From Euryarchaeota archaeon UBA250 (GTDB lineage: Archaea; Thermoplasmatota; Poseidoniia; Poseidoniales; Thalassarchaeaceae): 7,764 bases of DNA. Position numbers and translations under genes: made by a program. The notes beneath the pieces are model-generated. The model worked only from the letters and a program-made list of their open reading frames with translations, was not told the DNA's origin and did no database searches. The DNA lies in contig DATW01000009.1 of assembly GCA_002504845.1 (NCBI GenBank), positions 3,265-11,028 on the forward strand. The letters run 5' to 3'. Positions 6,080 to 7,764 of this stretch are shown here, piece by piece. The first letter of the stretch is position 1. The number at the start of each line of letters is the position of its first letter.

Positions 6080-6679
6080 GTGTCAGCCACATATCCGATC
6101 GTGGAGATTTTTCATTCCGTTCAGGGCGAGGGTTTCCATGCAGGTATACCGCATGTTTTCGTCAGGTTTGGGAACTGTAATTTAAGATGTGAATGGTGCG
6201 ATACTGATTTTCTAACATATGAAGAAAGGAAGCTTGAATCAATCGTGGATGAGGTGCTTTCTTATGACTGTGATCGGGTTATTTTTACAGGTGGTGAGCC
6301 CGCTCTTCAAGATCTCTCTACTATCGGATCAAGTCTGAAAAAGGAAGGTATCAGTTTGTCTATTGAAACCAATGGCACAATTGAAGTTGATCCGATTATA
6401 GACTGGATATGTGTCTCGCCGAAGGATCAATTATACCCTAATGCGAAAATCAAACAACGGCAGGGCGACGAGTTGAAGATCGTCTATTGCGGTCAGGATT
6501 TGAGCATGTATGATGATTTGAGAATGGGCTTCATGCACCACTTCATTCAGCCGTGCTACCTCGATTCAGAGTCAGTGGAAGAAAATGGAAGGTCATTTCA
6601 GGCAGTTGAGAAAGTTGTGAAGGAATCTCAAGGTTGGAGGCTCAGCCTTCAGACACACAAATGGATGGGGGTGCTCTAA
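6080..6679 (+). CDS. queE: 7-carboxy-7-deazaguanine synthase (radical SAM, QueE)
   Basis: Converts 6-carboxy-5,6,7,8-tetrahydropterin (the QueD product) to 7-carboxy-7-deazaguanine by a SAM- and Mg-dependent radical ring contraction. The 199 residues begin with the family N-terminus YPIVEIFHSVQGEG. The 4Fe-4S cluster motif is CNLRCEWC, a standard CX3CX2C with Cys33, Cys37 and Cys40, followed by DTDF. The SAM-binding TGGEP is at 70-74, ETNGT at 96-100 and SPKD at 113-116. The terminus WRLSLQTHKWMGVL is typical, so the protein is complete. The start is GTG, nine bases after the folE stop and without a clear Shine-Dalgarno site, so it may rely on reinitiation. queC begins inside its 3' end. queD is not in the window and must be supplied elsewhere. 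Confidence 0.96.
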   Translation: MSATYPIVEIFHSVQGEGFHAGIPHVFVRFGNCNLRCEWCDTDFLTYEERKLESIVDEVLSYDCDRVIFTGGEPALQDLSTIGSSLKKEGISLSIETNGTIEVDPIIDWICVSPKDQLYPNAKIKQRQGDELKIVYCGQDLSMYDDLRMGFMHHFIQPCYLDSESVEENGRSFQAVEKVVKESQGWRLSLQTHKWMGVL

Positions 6680-7461
6680 TCAGGGCTGTAATGGCACTCT
6701 CTGGAGGAATGGATAGCACAGCTCTCCTGGTGCATCTTCTAGCAGAAGGTTACCAGGTCAGCTGCATATCATACAATTATGGCCAGAAGCACGCAGTAGA
6801 ATTGGACAGGGCATGTGAAAATATTGCTTATCTGAAATCCGAAGGTTATCTTGTAGAGCATAAAATTGCTGATTTAACCTCTACAATGGGTCTTTTTCAC
6901 TCTGCATTGACAACGGATGGTTATGATGTGCCGGAGGGACATTATGAGGAAGAGCAGATGAAGCAGACCGTCGTGCCGAATCGAAATGCCATATTTGCAT
7001 CAATACTGTATGGGTATGCTCTGTCTACTTCTATCAGGGAAGATAGCGATGTTATCGTGGCTTTAGGCGTCCATAGCGGGGACCATGAAATATATCCAGA
7101 TTGCCGTCCAGAATTCTATGAGGCCCTCGGCATAGCATTTCAAATCGGTAACTGGGACAGTGATCGCGTTTCATTCCATCTCCCCTATATCGATGGTAAC
7201 AAGGAATCCATACTGAGAGATGCGGAGATTTCCTTGAATGAATTGGGTCTTGACTTCGATATCATCTTCAAAAATACAAACACATCCTATAATCCGGATA
7301 GTGAGGGCAAATCCTCTGGTCGGAGCGGTGCCGATATTGAACGTATACTAGCATTTCATGCGATAGGTAAGAAGGACCCTTTGGAATACGTTGGAGGTTG
7401 GGACTCTGTCTTAAAGCACGCACTAAATGTACAATTAGACTGGAGTGACAGCAATGAATGA
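6661..7461 (+). CDS. queC: 7-cyano-7-deazaguanine (preQ0) synthase QueC lacking the zinc cysteines
   Basis: Converts 7-carboxy-7-deazaguanine to preQ0 using ammonia and ATP; in archaea preQ0 is inserted into tRNA on the way to archaeosine. With the ATG at 6661 the protein has 266 residues. The ATP PP-loop is ALSGGMDST (Ser14-Thr20), followed by YNYGQKHAVEL at 38, VVPNRNAIFASI at 104 and GVHSGDHEIYPDCRPEFYEA at 136, all close to family consensus. The C-terminal zinc motif is altered. Where relatives have SCY, then CGxCxxC before the Arg-x-x-Ala-Phe helix, this protein has TSY and SGRSGAD. The four ligand positions are Ser209, Ser219, Ser222 and Asp225. The flanking motif IERILAFHAIGKKDPL is intact. 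A TTG start at 6634 would add nine residues. I prefer 6661, which still overlaps queE by 19 bases; 6691 would lose the first strand. The msrB start overlaps its end by eight bases. Confidence 0.93.
   Translation: MDGGALIRAVMALSGGMDSTALLVHLLAEGYQVSCISYNYGQKHAVELDRACENIAYLKSEGYLVEHKIADLTSTMGLFHSALTTDGYDVPEGHYEEEQMKQTVVPNRNAIFASILYGYALSTSIREDSDVIVALGVHSGDHEIYPDCRPEFYEALGIAFQIGNWDSDRVSFHLPYIDGNKESILRDAEISLNELGLDFDIIFKNTNTSYNPDSEGKSSGRSGADIERILAFHAIGKKDPLEYVGGWDSVLKHALNVQLDWSDSNE
7442..7448 (+). promoter_or_regulatory. Likely ribosome binding site for msrB
   Basis: GGAGTGA, a near match to the archaeal GGAGGTGA consensus, lies inside the end of queC and five bases before the msrB ATG at 7454. It supports that start over an out-of-frame ATG at 7458. 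Confidence 0.5.
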
Positions 7462-7764
7462 TAACTCTCGAACGGATGATGAGTGGAAGGATATGCTAAC
7501 TACGATCGAGTACGAAGTGACACGGAGGGGCGGAACAGAACCTCCTTTCTCAGGTACTCTTTATTTGGAAGATCGGACAGGTTCCTATTTCTGTGTCTGC
7601 TGCAATCACCTCTTATTCACGTCTGAGATGAAATTTGACTCTGGATGCGGTTGGCCTTCATTCCATACCGAGCATCCTCAAGCGGGAATACGTAGGCTAA
7701 TCGATCGAAAATACGGAATGGTGAGGGTCGAGGTCCGATGTGGATCTTGTGATGCTCATCTTGG
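7454..7764 (+). CDS. msrB: Peptide-methionine (R)-S-oxide reductase MsrB, C-terminus cut by the window edge
   Basis: Reduces the R-epimer of methionine sulfoxide in proteins, a cytosolic repair enzyme for oxidative damage. About 103 residues are visible. GGTEPPFSG (from 26) is the family entry motif. YFCVCCNHLLF holds the first structural zinc pair, Cys47 and Cys50. KFDSGCGWPSF (from 60) is the signature, with Cys65 often acting as resolving cysteine. RCGSCDAHLG holds the second zinc pair, Cys96 and Cys99. The catalytic Cys of the RYCxN motif lies beyond the right edge. Contrast with QueC just upstream, whose zinc cysteines are lost. The ATG overlaps the queC stop by eight bases, so the gene is probably the next member of the same transcript; no metabolic link to preQ0 synthesis is evident. 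Confidence 0.94.
   Translation, partial: MNDNSRTDDEWKDMLTTIEYEVTRRGGTEPPFSGTLYLEDRTGSYFCVCCNHLLFTSEMKFDSGCGWPSFHTEHPQAGIRRLIDRKYGMVRVEVRCGSCDAHL

Noticed and set aside
6634..6660. TTG at 6634 as the queC start
   Set aside because: It would add nine residues not typical of the family and increase the overlap with queE; the in-frame ATG at 6661 already covers the whole conserved region.

Overview
The window looks like an ordinary chromosomal segment of an archaeon. The best guess is a marine planktonic member of the Thermoplasmatota (Marine Group II/III, Poseidoniales-like). Support comes from the archaeal/eukaryotic form of Kae1 (TsaD), a methylmalonyl-CoA mutase encoded as a catalytic subunit without its B12-binding domain, a small archaeal-style ribbon-helix-helix protein, many GTG/TTG starts, few strong Shine-Dalgarno sites, and a queE-queC 7-deazaguanine gene set. 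Phylum placement is inference; no rRNA is present.

Layout. On the minus strand, positions 1-1179 hold hutI (imidazolonepropionase, histidine degradation). It starts inside the window and runs off the left edge with its last residues missing. It is divergent from a plus-strand run that fills the rest of the window: tsaD/kae1 (1251-2255), an unrecognised charged protein (2310-3041), the methylmalonyl-CoA mutase catalytic subunit (3007-4581), methylmalonyl-CoA epimerase (4582-4995), an unrecognised small helical protein (4970-5281), a 57-residue ribbon-helix-helix protein (5336-5509), folE (5510-6070), queE (6080-6679), queC (6661-7461) and the start of msrB (7454 to the right edge). No stretch above about 60 bases lacks a gene. 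I found no rRNA, tRNA, CRISPR array, insertion sequence or prophage.

How the genes work together. Two themes dominate. The first is tRNA modification: Kae1 for t6A37, and FolE, QueE and QueC for preQ0, which archaea use for archaeosine. QueD, the tRNA transglycosylase and the last archaeosine enzyme must lie elsewhere. The second is propionyl-CoA/odd-chain carbon handling: mutase plus epimerase, with the B12 subunit and propionyl-CoA carboxylase elsewhere. The plus-strand genes overlap or abut, apart from two gaps of about 54 bases at 2256-2309 and 5282-5335, so the run may be one long operon or three shorter ones.

The most notable departures from family expectation are three. QueC has replaced all four cysteines of its C-terminal zinc motif (Ser, Ser, Ser, Asp) while keeping the rest of the enzyme. 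The epimerase has Gln-Gln in place of the usual His-His that carries a metal ligand. An RHH regulator sits with zero spacing in front of folE and supplies folE's ribosome binding site. I do not see clear evidence of a wholly new multi-gene system.
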